A stretch of 64,000 nucleotides of DNA from Komarekiella delphini-convector SJRDD-AB1 (GTDB lineage Bacteria; Cyanobacteriota; Cyanobacteriia; Cyanobacteriales; Nostocaceae). The notes under the pieces are model-generated. The model had not been told where the DNA came from and made no database searches. It saw only the letters and a list, made by a program, of their open reading frames with translations. Where the stretch lies: the NCBI RefSeq assembly GCF_014831675.1, contig NZ_VJXY01000006.1:1-64000 (forward strand), read 5' to 3'. The first letter of the stretch is position 1, and each line of letters begins with the position of its first letter. Of the stretch, positions 55,865 through 64,000 are shown piece by piece. Both the position numbers and the translations under genes were made by a program.

Positions 55865-56125
55865 ATGATTACTCCTAAAGTTTTTGCAGATTTTCAGAAT
55901 GCTGATGCTGAAAAGCGTTTACGTTTGAACTGTATTGGTACAATCGAAGACTTGGCAAATCAGAGTATTGAGTTACAGGATGGGCAATTGCTTACGCTGT
56001 ACAGCGAGGATTTGGAAGTTGATGGAGTAGTGCAGTTCTCCGAAGAGGAGAAGTTGTGGGTTGCTGCCATTGATTGGGAGCGAATCAGGCAAGTTGAGGA
56101 TCTTGTCGTGCAAGCACAAGTTTGA
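55865..56125 (+). CDS. Small hypothetical cyanobacterial protein
   Basis: 86 residues from ATG at 55865; a longer frame from 55757 is less protein-like. The sequence is acidic with beta-type segments (CIGTIEDLANQSIELQDGQL and VVQFSEEEKLWVAAIDWERI). No domain I can name, no signal peptide and no membrane helix. It diverges from the ECF sigma gene and is followed by a hairpin-like stretch at 56152-56173. Function unknown; it could belong to the sigma regulon. Confidence 0.6.
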   Translation: MITPKVFADFQNADAEKRLRLNCIGTIEDLANQSIELQDGQLLTLYSEDLEVDGVVQFSEEEKLWVAAIDWERIRQVEDLVVQAQV

Positions 56126-56464
56126 GTATCCACGCTACCCACCAAAAAAAAGACCAGCCTCCCACAGCCGGTCAGAAAAATATTTTTTTCGCGTTGTCTT
56201 CTCAATAGAGTTAAAACCCAATTGCGCGTTCCCAAAATGCAACGGGCAACTTTTCTTAACAATATTGTAACAGCCAACACAGATTTTTCATGAAAATTCA
56301 CCAAAAAAAGGTAAGAAAAAAGATTAAAAGCCTCTATCTAGAGGATAATTCTGCGGATGGGAGGGTGGAGATGTGGGGAGCAGAGGGCAGGGAGCAGGGG
56401 GAGCAGAGGGGCAGAGGAGCAGGGGAAGAGAATAATTAATGACAAATGGACAAATGACTAATGA
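56126..56464. other. Intergenic region with tandem G-rich and AATGACTA-type repeats
   Basis: A weak hairpin (GACCAGC at 56152-56158 and GCCGGTC at 56167-56173, one mismatch) follows the small gene. At about 56355-56425 runs of GGGGAGCAGAG-like units, and at about 56438-56472 runs of ATGACAAATG/ATGACTA-like units, form degenerate short tandem repeats typical of filamentous cyanobacteria. The second set runs to the 3' end of the rqc2 gene. No gene seen. Confidence 0.6.
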
Positions 56465-58195
56465 CTAATGACCATTGGCTATTAACTGCGGTTGTCCCCA
56501 AAGAATTCGCTCCTGCTTGTAAATAGCAATTCCTGGTTTTGCGCCTTTGGGTTTGTAGACGTGCTTTGGTTGAGTGTAAACTACTGGTACTTGATCACTC
56601 TGACGAGCGCGACTGTAGTATGCGGCAAGATTAGCAACAAATTTTAAATCAGCTTCTTCTGGGACAGTTCCCGGTTCTAGACGCAGTAGCACATGGCTCC
56701 CTGGAATTTCTTGAGCGTGGAACCACAGGTCATAATCTCCAGCCACACGAAAGGTCAGTTGGTCATTTTGGCGATTGTTGCGACCGATTAAGACTTCAAA
56801 GTCGTTAGGGGTGCGGTAACGATAAAAGTTGCTGATGGCGGCTTCATTTGTGCTGCGGCTGCGGTACTCTGGGTCTTCGAGATACTTTTGACTAATTAAC
56901 TCTTCGCGGATTTCTTCTAAAGCTTGCAAATCTTCTGCTGTTTGGTACTTGTCTATCTGGCTAATCGCTGCCTCTACTTGCTCTAAATATTCAATTTCTA
57001 CCAGTACCTCTAAAAGTAACGGTTCGACCGCAGAACGAGCGCGTTTGAGCTTTTGATGCTGTTTGTAAAGACTTTGGGCATTTTGTACAGCATTTTTATC
57101 TGGCTGGAGGGCGATCGCTACTGGTTTACCAGTATCAAAGTCAGCGAGGGTAATTTCTTTCATACCCGGTTCCCAGTTTTGCAGGTGAGCCATCAATAAA
57201 TCAGCTTTTTGCCGATACTCATCGGCTCGATCTGATTGTTGCAATCGTTCTGCAAATGTCTGCGCTTTATTTCGTAATTTTGCCAGAATATTGTGCAATT
57301 TCTGACTTAGCTGATGGCGTAGTTGAGAAAATAACTGTTGATTGATCTGATCGGTATAGTAACGATTGAGTACTTCTTGGATGTCTTTTGCCGTTGCAAC
57401 TGCACCCCAACCCATTACGGTATATCCGTCTAATGTCCAGGCTGGTTGAAACTTACACGATTCCAAGGTTTGCAGCCATTCTTGCCAGCGCTTAAATAGC
57501 CGTTGCCAGTCGTCAGGGTTTAGAGTATCGGTGGTTGTTTCTGGTGTTATATTTGCTACGAGCAGCATTAACTCTAACAGTGCTGCACTCAAGCCGCTAT
57601 AACTTTTCAACAACTGGCGCTTGATGCCTCCTGGTACTAAACTTACCCGTTCTTGCCAGCGTTCTTGGGATTCGCTCAAACTGGGGATTGTGCCAGTGAG
57701 TTTAGGTGGTGTTTCATAAGTTTGTCCAGTTTGAATCGGTCGAACACTGGATTGTTGCTGACTAACTTGATGGGCAGCTGTGATAATTACATTGCTGGCG
57801 TCGGTGAGGATAACGTTGCTATATTTGCCCATAATTTCTGCATACAGATGATATAGGGCACTTTCTCCAGGACGACGAGCAAATTGTAAATCAACAACAC
57901 GCTCCCAAGGGGCGATCGCTTCAATCCCCACCAACGCCAAACCACCCAACTGGTGTATTAGTTGCTGACTGAAGGTGAAGGTATCTGGTATTCTTGGTGG
58001 CGGATCGCCGATGCAAATATGTGCAGCTTGGGGATGCCAGGAAATCTCTAGCCAACTCCGCTGTTTGAGGGTGCGTAATGCCATAGCAATAGTGTAGCGA
58101 TCGCGCTGATAAACCTGTTCTATCCGCGAGGGTAGCCAGTTAGCGCGTAGTTCGCTACAAGCAGCTGTGAGGGTGGTAAAGTCAACTGGTTGCAC
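56465..58195 (-). CDS. Rqc2/RqcH-type NFACT protein
   Basis: 576 residues from a GTG start. An N-terminal NFACT-N domain (about 1-210, opening QPVDFTTLTAACSELRANWL) is followed by a middle coiled coil (about 280-440) and a C-terminal NFACT-R domain (about 450-570: FEVLIGRNNRQNDQLTFRVA, LWFHAQEIPGSHVLLRL). This is the Rqc2/RqcH/FbpA family, which binds stalled 50S subunits carrying peptidyl-tRNA and adds Ala tails. It is a core ribosome-quality-control gene. A terminator lies upstream of it, so it is transcribed from its own promoter. Confidence 0.9.
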   Translation of the reverse strand: MQPVDFTTLTAACSELRANWLPSRIEQVYQRDRYTIAMALRTLKQRSWLEISWHPQAAHICIGDPPPRIPDTFTFSQQLIHQLGGLALVGIEAIAPWERVVDLQFARRPGESALYHLYAEIMGKYSNVILTDASNVIITAAHQVSQQQSSVRPIQTGQTYETPPKLTGTIPSLSESQERWQERVSLVPGGIKRQLLKSYSGLSAALLELMLLVANITPETTTDTLNPDDWQRLFKRWQEWLQTLESCKFQPAWTLDGYTVMGWGAVATAKDIQEVLNRYYTDQINQQLFSQLRHQLSQKLHNILAKLRNKAQTFAERLQQSDRADEYRQKADLLMAHLQNWEPGMKEITLADFDTGKPVAIALQPDKNAVQNAQSLYKQHQKLKRARSAVEPLLLEVLVEIEYLEQVEAAISQIDKYQTAEDLQALEEIREELISQKYLEDPEYRSRSTNEAAISNFYRYRTPNDFEVLIGRNNRQNDQLTFRVAGDYDLWFHAQEIPGSHVLLRLEPGTVPEEADLKFVANLAAYYSRARQSDQVPVVYTQPKHVYKPKGAKPGIAIYKQERILWGQPQLIANGH

Positions 58196-58271
58196 AGCGA
58201 TTAGTGGTTGGCGTTCAAATGTCGATGCTCAGTATACTTCCATCTTCTCTGATTTAGATGGAATAATGCAA

Positions 58272-58319
58272 AAAAGCGGTCAGCTGTCCTTATCTTTTTA
58301 AAGGTCATGCTGATCGCTT
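58272..58319 (-). terminator. Intrinsic terminator after the PEP-CTERM gene
   Basis: On the - strand AAGCGATCAGC (58319-58309) pairs with GCTGACCGCTT (58284-58274) and runs into TTTTTT. It lies 49 bases after the stop of the PEP-CTERM gene and before the rqc2 gene. Confidence 0.8.
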
Positions 58320-58367
58320 CTGTCTTAAGCCGTCTTGTCATTTTGACAAAACTTTAATTGCTGTAGT

Positions 58368-59144
58368 TTAAGCTAACCCGATTTTTGCCACTTTTTTTCT
58401 TTTGGTTGCAACTGTGCCTATAATCCCAACCGCGAAGACAGCGCCGAGTGTACCTGGTTCTGGTACTGATTTTTTTGGTGAATTACCCACTTTAATTTGA
58501 AAAGCGAGATTAGAACGCATTGGTTGTGTAGCCGTCCAGCTCATCGCCGCTTTGCCTGTGATTGTAAACGGAGATGTGATGTCACTGATCTGAAGATAAT
58601 CTATGTCTCTGCTGGAAGTACCTACAGAAGAAACATTGCTTATTACCTGTCCCTGAGAATTCTTCATTTCCTCGTTATTAAAAAGGAGGTTACTTAGTGT
58701 CATGGTGCTATTTGTAGTAGCAGTTGTGCGAAGGAAGATATCACTTGCTGAACCGTTAAAATCCATGCTACTTAGCAACTTGCCGCCCAGGGTATAATTA
58801 ACCTTGCTTCCTGTATATTCTAAGGTAAAATCCCATAAGTTACCATTTCCCCAAACAAAGTCATCTTGGATACTAACTGGAGCACCTTGCTGCACATCAC
58901 CATTAATCTTTAATTCCCGCTCCCCCGTGTTTAAACTATTGTTGCCAATACGACCTTCAGCAACAAATAATTCTTTAAAATCCCCTTTATTCAGTATTGA
59001 GATAAACTCTGCATCTGTAGTCCAGGATTTAGACTCGAATGTAGCAGCTTTCGCTGGATTACTTACGGCAAATGAACCCAGCGTAATTAATCCTAAAATA
59101 AAAATCGATTTGTATTGATTTATAGACTTGCTTACAGACAGCAT
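58368..59144 (-). CDS. PEP-CTERM sorting-signal exoprotein
   Basis: 258 residues; AAGGAGATAAA precedes the ATG. An N-terminal signal peptide (about 1-33, ending PAKAATF) and a C-terminal PEP-CTERM signal are present: KKSVPEPGTLGAVFAVGI with a hydrophobic stretch and a basic end (KRKKVAK). The middle is a beta-rich, Thr/Ser-rich domain with no domain name I can give (KSWTTDAEFISILNKGDFKE). PEP-CTERM proteins are sorted by exosortase/EpsH-type enzymes to the envelope and extracellular matrix; no exosortase gene is in the window. Likely matrix or surface protein. Confidence 0.85.
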   Translation of the reverse strand: MLSVSKSINQYKSIFILGLITLGSFAVSNPAKAATFESKSWTTDAEFISILNKGDFKELFVAEGRIGNNSLNTGERELKINGDVQQGAPVSIQDDFVWGNGNLWDFTLEYTGSKVNYTLGGKLLSSMDFNGSASDIFLRTTATTNSTMTLSNLLFNNEEMKNSQGQVISNVSSVGTSSRDIDYLQISDITSPFTITGKAAMSWTATQPMRSNLAFQIKVGNSPKKSVPEPGTLGAVFAVGIIGTVATKRKKVAKIGLA

Positions 59145-59869
59145 TTTATCTCCTTCGGAAAAAACAACTTACAGTTTCCCAAGCTTAAAACACTGTTTTC
59201 TCGGCTGTCGATAAAAAGCCTTCTAGTTCACTAAAGTTTTTATGTATAATCAAGAATTTAAATATTTAAGTATTTACACTTAAAAAACTCAAAATAATTT
59301 AGATATCATTTTTGTAAAAAATACTTTAGCATATTACGCATAAATACGTGTAATACTTAAACCAGGATAAAGATTTGAACAAAATATAAATGCTTTAGAA
59401 AGCCATAATCTTCTCACAGCAGGTATTTGAGACAAATACACCAGGCTAAACACTCTCTATTATCATTTAAATTGTTTAGCGGTACGCTGAAAAATAACAG
59501 TATCTCAGGTATAAAAATTGATTTAGAAATTGATATTGGCGATCGCTCAGTTGATATGACTATTACTCACTTGTTGGTGCTAGTGCAATCTTATCCCTTG
59601 ATTCTGAATCAGCCCTACCAAACTTGTCATATTGCTTGCATCTCTGCTATTAGTATAAACTTATACTATTTATCAATATTCAAAACAAATGCGATTAGCC
59701 GTACACAATTTGTCAAACAAAACTTGCAGGGAATCACTTTAATGAGGCGGAAATAGGGAATTGACAGTTAGTCATGAGTAATTACAAAAAGTAAAACAAC
59801 AGACTGCTGCCAAATTCCTTGTTCCTTTTTTGCTCTTAACTATTACCGATTAAAGAAGCGAGTGGAGCA
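59145..59869. other. Intergenic region, no convincing gene
   Basis: 725 AT-rich bases. A 109-codon + strand frame (59427-59756) starts with TTG, has no ribosome binding site or family resemblance, and is not accepted. One HIP1 half-site near 59540. Promoter of the PEP-CTERM gene should lie just right of 59145. Confidence 0.5.
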
Positions 59870-61138
59870 TTATTGAGCGAGTAGTGCGGGTTCTTGGACT
59901 GATTGCTCCAGCAGTTGGCTGTAAAGTTCGCTTAACTGACTTGCTACACCATGCCAACTAAACTTGGTTTCAACACGTTTTCTGCCAGCTTTCCCTAACT
60001 CATCTCGCCACTCTGGAGAGATGAGAATTCGATCAATGGCAGATGCAAAGGCATCTACGTCTTCTGGTGGTGCTAACAAACCTGTTTGTTCAGGAACTAC
60101 AGTAAATTGAAGTCCGCCGACATCACTTGCTACCACTGGTGTACTGCTTGCCATCGCTTCAATTGCCACGAGTCCAAAGGGTTCGTAGTGACTAGGAACG
60201 ACGCAAACATCGGCGGCTGCGTAATAAGTTGGTAGGATTTCCTGACTGAGACGACCGGCAAGGGTTGTAAAGTCGCTCATCCCCAATTCATTAATAATTT
60301 TCTCAATGCGATCGCGTTCTCTGCCATCGCTGTTACCTGGAGTGCTACCACCACCAATAATTAGCTGAAGATTATTAGAGTCACGTAACTTAGATTTGTT
60401 TAATGCACGCACTAAGGTTTCTATACCTTTGCGTGGGTCAAAGCGTCCTACATACAATACAATTTTGGCTTCGGGAGCAATTCCTAACTCAGATCTGGCT
60501 GCTTCTCGTGTAATTGAACCAAATCGATGAATATCTGTACCACAAGGAATTATATCTATATTGCCTTTAAGAGAAACGAGCGATCGCATGTGTTGCTTTT
60601 CCTGCGGACTCGTCGCTACAATCTTTTCTGCTGTCTCTAACACCTCTTTTTCCACTGCTAATCGCTTACTAGCAATTAGAGGAATTGTCTTTATCGTGTT
60701 GTACTTAACTGCTCCTAAAGAGTGGTATGTGTGAACCTGTTTGCTCCCTTGAATTTTTTTAAGCTGCATCCCCACCCAGCTAGAGAGCCAATAGTTTGTG
60801 TGAACCAACTGATATGTAATACTGTTTTCTTTTTGAAACTCAAGAAAATTATCTACAAATTCTGGTAAATATCCAAAAAGCTGATCTCGCGGCACAAACT
60901 CAAGGGAACCAGCTTTTAAACGAATGGTTCGGCAATTTTGGCTATGTTGAACAATTGTGTCTTGCTCTAGACTAACTTTGCGGGTAAACATATCAACTTG
61001 CCATCCCAGCTGCGCTAGTGCTTCACCCACATGGCGCACATAAACATTTTGTCCTCCAGCTTCTTCCTTGCCGATTTCAATCGCCGGATCTCCATGGACG
61101 GAAATCAAGGCGATGTGTTTTTCAGTGGTAGAGTTCAT
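59870..61138 (-). CDS. GT4-family glycosyltransferase
   Basis: 422 residues. The N-terminal half has EEAGGQNVYVRHVGEALA, the Gly-rich donor-site loop of GT4 enzymes close to sucrose synthases and phosphate synthases, then QLVHTNYWLSSWVG and QVHTYHSLG. The C-terminal half has VLYVGRFDPRKGIETLVRAL, and YEPFGLVAIEAMASSTPVVA with the E-x7-E motif. A retaining transferase using nucleotide-sugars; likely role in exopolysaccharide, glycolipid or sucrose-type metabolism. No genes of such pathways flank it, so the acceptor is unknown. No signal peptide or membrane segment. Confidence 0.85.
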   Translation of the reverse strand: MNSTTEKHIALISVHGDPAIEIGKEEAGGQNVYVRHVGEALAQLGWQVDMFTRKVSLEQDTIVQHSQNCRTIRLKAGSLEFVPRDQLFGYLPEFVDNFLEFQKENSITYQLVHTNYWLSSWVGMQLKKIQGSKQVHTYHSLGAVKYNTIKTIPLIASKRLAVEKEVLETAEKIVATSPQEKQHMRSLVSLKGNIDIIPCGTDIHRFGSITREAARSELGIAPEAKIVLYVGRFDPRKGIETLVRALNKSKLRDSNNLQLIIGGGSTPGNSDGRERDRIEKIINELGMSDFTTLAGRLSQEILPTYYAAADVCVVPSHYEPFGLVAIEAMASSTPVVASDVGGLQFTVVPEQTGLLAPPEDVDAFASAIDRILISPEWRDELGKAGRKRVETKFSWHGVASQLSELYSQLLEQSVQEPALLAQ

Positions 61139-62227
61139 AGTTTCTGTGTTGCTGATGGTAATAAAGTCTCAGGCCGTTTTAAGTTTGCGCCTAGCACGCT
61201 TACCTGAATTATTTAAGAACTTTGAGTAATATTTATTTTAATTTAATATGTCTAATATTTATATACATCTACTGCCAGAAGTATACTTTTTGATTAAGTA
61301 TTTGTATTTAATTTATTTATTGCATATAATACTTTTGGTAGATGCAATTATTTTTTTTGTAATATAAACACAACTTTAATTTTTTATAGATATATGCATG
61401 AGCACATTATTTATCGCTGTGTTAGCAACTACTGTGGCGATATAATACAAAATAGTATTAGTTTTAAAGCTTAAATATTTAGTATTTTTAAGAAGTATTT
61501 TATCTATTAAAAAACTAAAACTAATTAATAGTTGAAACTGTAAATTTTACTAAAGTAATTCGATAATGAAATATGACAACTTTCAGCTGCAAATAACTGT
61601 ATAAAATTTGCTCTAAGTTGTTTATAAACGAACAAGCGAAAACATAAAAAACTCTGCCCATAAGCAAAAAGTATGTAGGCAGTTTTCCCACGCCTTAAAA
61701 ACTTTTCAAGCTATAGGATGGAGTTTTTGGGCATGAAGGATAGAGCATTGGTGATTCTTCCACATCCTCTATGCGGTGGGTCGGCTTTCCTCTTTATCTA
61801 CTTTCTTGACAAAGTTTATTGCAGCTTTCGATGAAGATTGACAAATAAAAGCCCCCTCAGTTGGAGACTGAAGAAGCTTTCATTTCATCTACTTTTATGA
61901 TTTATATAAAGGCGGTTTTTGGTAAAATATGCCTATGTAACAATTAGATTTTATTTCTACTGAACAGTTTTATTTTGCCTAACTCTAATACTTCAGACTT
62001 TGGAATATTTGCAAAAACTCCATTTAATGTCATAAAATTTAGCGCCGAGACAATTTGCATGAGAGAAATTTAGCCAAAGGCTATGTTCCATCCCATAGAT
62101 GCGATTCGCACTCACAAAAATAGCTGCAAGTACTTTTAACTATGCAGCTAGGGAATAATTGATAATTAAAAATTAAAAATCAAAAAACAATTCTGATTTT
62201 TAATTTTTAATTTATTTCCCTTGGGGA
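61139..62227. other. Long intergenic region with hairpins, possible small RNA
   Basis: 1089 bases. On the - strand GGCAGAGTTTTTTATG follows a hairpin at 61647-61686, i.e. a terminator-like structure. A second hairpin, AAAGCCCCCTCAGT with ACTGAAGAAGCTTT, lies at 61848-61880. The tract between (61690-61845) is less AT-rich and carries self-complementary blocks (GATAGAG and CTCTATG). No ORF was found. The arrangement could mean a small RNA read leftward; equally it may be decayed sequence. Confidence 0.4.
62164..62212 (-). terminator. AT-only 19-bp hairpin after the RRM gene
   Basis: AATTAAAAATTAAAAATCA (62164-62182) pairs perfectly with 62194-62212 across an 11-base loop, 16 bases past the stop of the RRM gene. 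The T-rich arm gives a U-rich 3' end on the - strand. It is a terminator or an mRNA-stability stem. Confidence 0.65.
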
Positions 62228-62728
62228 TTAATTTGTGGCTTGTGCAGCTAGCATCTGCTTGAGCTTTTCTAATTCAGAAGCCCAACGGGGATCTGGACGA
62301 ATAGCATCTGAGTCTGTATTACTTGTACTTTCGCGGGAACCGCCACCACTACCACGACGCGGCTTTTTAGAGCCTTTCTCGCGACGACTACCTTCTTTAT
62401 TGGGGCTAGGAGTAGGGCTACTACTACTGGGACTAGCAATTTTGGGAGCAGATTGTTCTTCGCTCTCATCACCCTTTGTACGAGGTAAAGCCTTTTCTAG
62501 TTTGATGGCTGTATCTTTGAACAATTGACCATTGTACTTTTCAATTATTTGATCAGCTTGGTCGTCATTGTTGACCGTAAGAAAACCAAAACCACGGCAT
62601 TTGCCAGTTTTTCGGTCTTTAATTAGTTTAGTGGTGACAGCATCACCTTCATCTGCAAAAACTGCTTGCAGTTCTTGACGATCTATTTCTTCTTTTGGCA
62701 AATTACCTATATATAGGCGAACGGACAT
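62228..62728 (-). CDS. Single-RRM RNA-binding protein (Rbp type)
   Basis: 166 residues; GGAGG precedes the ATG. One RRM at about 1-80 with RNP2 RLYIGNL and RNP1 KCRGFGFL. The rest is a low-complexity tail rich in Ser, Pro, Lys, Arg and Gly (KKPRRGSGGGSRES), ending in a short helical segment (WASELEKLKQMLAAQ). Cyanobacterial Rbp proteins usually have a short Gly-rich tail, so this longer mixed tail is a variant form. They bind mRNAs, help locate photosystem mRNAs near thylakoids and often respond to cold. The 5' leader is long (the next gene ends 657 bases away), as in cold-regulated rbp genes. Confidence 0.87.
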   Translation of the reverse strand: MSVRLYIGNLPKEEIDRQELQAVFADEGDAVTTKLIKDRKTGKCRGFGFLTVNNDDQADQIIEKYNGQLFKDTAIKLEKALPRTKGDESEEQSAPKIASPSSSSPTPSPNKEGSRREKGSKKPRRGSGGGSRESTSNTDSDAIRPDPRWASELEKLKQMLAAQATN

Positions 62729-63385
62729 GAACTATACCTCCAGAGTTGAATGAACATGGCAAGGCAAGAAAACAATTACTTGGCTTTGGCTTTTAAATAG
62801 ATGCTATTGACCAAGACTGCCATAAACCAATTTTTTTATTCCAAACTGTCAACCTATACAATACAGTTTTTCCTCGGGTTCAAGCTTGTTTAATCCAAAA
62901 GCTCACACTATGCTGAGCTAATAAAACCTTAATTCTAAGAATTGTAAATTTATTAGCTTACTGCCTGCCAAAATACACGCTTTCTTCAATGCCTTGTTTC
63001 GCAGAATTAAATACCATTCCTTACATTATCACGGTATTTTCTACGTAGCTAGTTCAGCGCATACATTTCCAACCATAGTATGATCGCATCGTAGCATAAA
63101 AGACAATTTTTTTTTCAAGAGGGGATATTCGGAAACAAAAACCAGCCATTGGCTGGTTGATTTGCTGCTGTGTTGGGAGAATACACGTCGATGTATCAGC
63201 AAAAGCAGCCAGACCTATAACAAAGCTGGGGCGCTGAGTTATGTTGGTTGCTATTGATTATGTAAATAAATGTAACACTTGGCAAAAGAACCTGCAACTT
63301 TTGTTTACATTCTGGTTTGTCATTAGTCACTTGTCCTTTGTTATTTGTTAGTTAGTTATTTATTTACTTACTACTTACAAAGTAA
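62729..63385. other. Leader/intergenic region upstream of the RRM gene
   Basis: 657 bases with no ORF. It should contain the rbp promoter and leader. A terminator for the gene on the right lies at 63140-63158. Short T/A-rich runs but no tandem repeat. Confidence 0.45.
63140..63158 (-). terminator. Intrinsic terminator of the gene at the right edge
   Basis: On the - strand AACCAGCC, three loop bases and GGCTGGTT are followed by a T-rich stretch (TTTGTTTCC). It lies 227 bases after the stop at 63386, so it may end a long 3' UTR or belong to an unseen small transcript. Confidence 0.6.
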
Positions 63386-64000
63386 CTAGCCTGTGAGAAA
63401 AATATATGCACCCCAAGCCTGTGCCGCGACTGCTAAGACAGTAGACCAAATGGGATGAGGGCTGTTAATGGTTTTACCACTTTGAGTTTGCAGAGTTTGG
63501 ATGTCAATCCAGGGCGTTGCTCCTCGTCGAAACCAACCTGTGACAGTAATCTGCCGACCGATTAAGTCTTGGTGATTGACCGACTGTCCCAGCCAAGAAA
63601 TATGATGTAATTTCACCAAACCTGTGCTGGACTGGAGGATTAGGTCTTGTGCCAGGCAGTTGCTAATGCCTTGACGACCTATTAGTTTGCCGACAAGACA
63701 TACGCTGATGCTGTCAATGGGTAGAGCAGATGGGTCAGCTAATAAGCTGGGTAAGCAGTCGTCAGTTTGTACGGTGGCAGGTTTGATATCGGGAAAAAAA
63801 GAATTCATCCGCATTACTGTACCAATGCTAAAGCTAATAAGCAGGCAACCTGTAATGAAAGACCAATCTTCGTATATCCACTTTAGATTCAAAAACTTGA
63901 GTGCGAATGCTATTTGCCAAGTCAGCCATATTACTCCTGCAAACAGAAAACCCAAGGGAATTCCCAACCAGGGAGCAATTTGTAATAAGAAAGACTGACG
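63386..64000 (-). CDS. C-terminal part of a membrane protein, probably M48-type metalloprotease (cut by window edge)
   Basis: The - strand frame is open from the right edge to the stop at 63386 (204 residues visible, about 12 before the first in-frame TTG at 63967). It starts with RQSFLLQIAPWLGIPLGFLF and has three hydrophobic segments (about 10-30, 40-58 and near the end), then a beta-rich domain with RQGISNCLAQDLILQSSTGL and LIGRQITVTGWFRRGATPWI. From memory this is the C-terminal region of a cyanobacterial M48-family membrane metalloprotease; the HExxH part lies outside the window. The call is from resemblance, not a motif. Confidence 0.5.
   Translation of the reverse strand, partial: RQSFLLQIAPWLGIPLGFLFAGVIWLTWQIAFALKFLNLKWIYEDWSFITGCLLISFSIGTVMRMNSFFPDIKPATVQTDDCLPSLLADPSALPIDSISVCLVGKLIGRQGISNCLAQDLILQSSTGLVKLHHISWLGQSVNHQDLIGRQITVTGWFRRGATPWIDIQTLQTQSGKTINSPHPIWSTVLAVAAQAWGAYIFLTG

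Noticed and set aside
59427-59756. 109-codon + strand ORF
   Set aside because: TTG start, no ribosome binding site, odd composition, no family resemblance and AT-rich flanks; most likely chance.
62850-62900. tRNA-like GGTTCAAGC segment
   Set aside because: No acceptor or anticodon arms fold around it.

Overview
The window comes from a filamentous, probably heterocyst-forming cyanobacterium (Nostoc/Anabaena/Calothrix type). Direct signs are many HIP1 octamers (GCGATCGC), short tandem heptamer repeats, palindromic intergenic repeats, and typically cyanobacterial genes: DevBCA exporters, COP23, an Ssl1498-like light-harvesting-like protein, GUN4 and PEP-CTERM proteins, a single-RRM Rbp, and an ABC exporter with a cyclic-nucleotide-binding domain. 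No rRNA, tRNA or CRISPR array was seen.

Region 1 (1-4.2 kb, + strand) is a damaged RiPP-type operon. The end of an IS630-like transposase abuts a phosphotransferase missing its N-terminus. Then come a HopA1-family protein, a degenerate aldo/keto reductase and a parvulin-like prolyl isomerase. The kinase plus HopA1 pair is the dehydratase pair of thioamitides (TvaC/TvaD) and class V lanthipeptides (LxmK/LxmY). No precursor peptide is visible, and it may lie beyond the left edge.

Region 2 (4.4-13.6 kb, - strand) is an export and tailoring operon: DevB-like adaptor, di-iron hydroxylase, DevC-like permease, GT1 glycosyltransferase, DevA-like ATPase, cyclic-peptide-type ABC exporter and a NarL-type sensor kinase. 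Region 3 (13.8-19.4 kb, - strand) has a DUF427 protein, an HlyD-type adaptor and an HlyB/HetC-like ABC exporter whose C39 domain has lost its catalytic Cys. These look like a type I secretion pair.

Region 4 (20.3-40.6 kb) holds four very large - strand proteins without signal peptides, likely type I substrates. They are an FG-GAP protein, an LVIVD propeller protein, a 2848-residue phosphorus-scavenging multi-enzyme (nuclease/phosphatase fold, phytase propellers, two GDPD domains) and an ExeM/NucH nuclease with a short RTX-like end. Three share a DUF4114-type tail of about 190 residues. Between them on the + strand is a two-gene module ending in a GUN4-DUF1232 protein, plus a decayed PAS-type pseudogene.

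Region 5 (41.2-46.6 kb) is mixed: alpha/beta hydrolase, COP23 protein, M48 protease with TPRs, Uma2 nuclease-fold protein and a small photosynthesis-related protein. Region 6 (46.8-51.3 kb, + strand) is a tight operon of a 115-residue protein plus ZorA-, ZorB- and ZorC-like proteins, with no ZorD or ZorE effector. This is the strongest candidate for an undescribed defence or stress system. Region 7 (51.4-64 kb) is mostly core or regulatory: a DgcN/DgcA-like pair, NUDIX hydrolase, ECF sigma with an unusual OstA-domain anti-sigma candidate, Rqc2/NFACT, PEP-CTERM protein, GT4 glycosyltransferase, RRM protein, and the C-terminal end of a probable M48-family membrane protein cut by the window edge.
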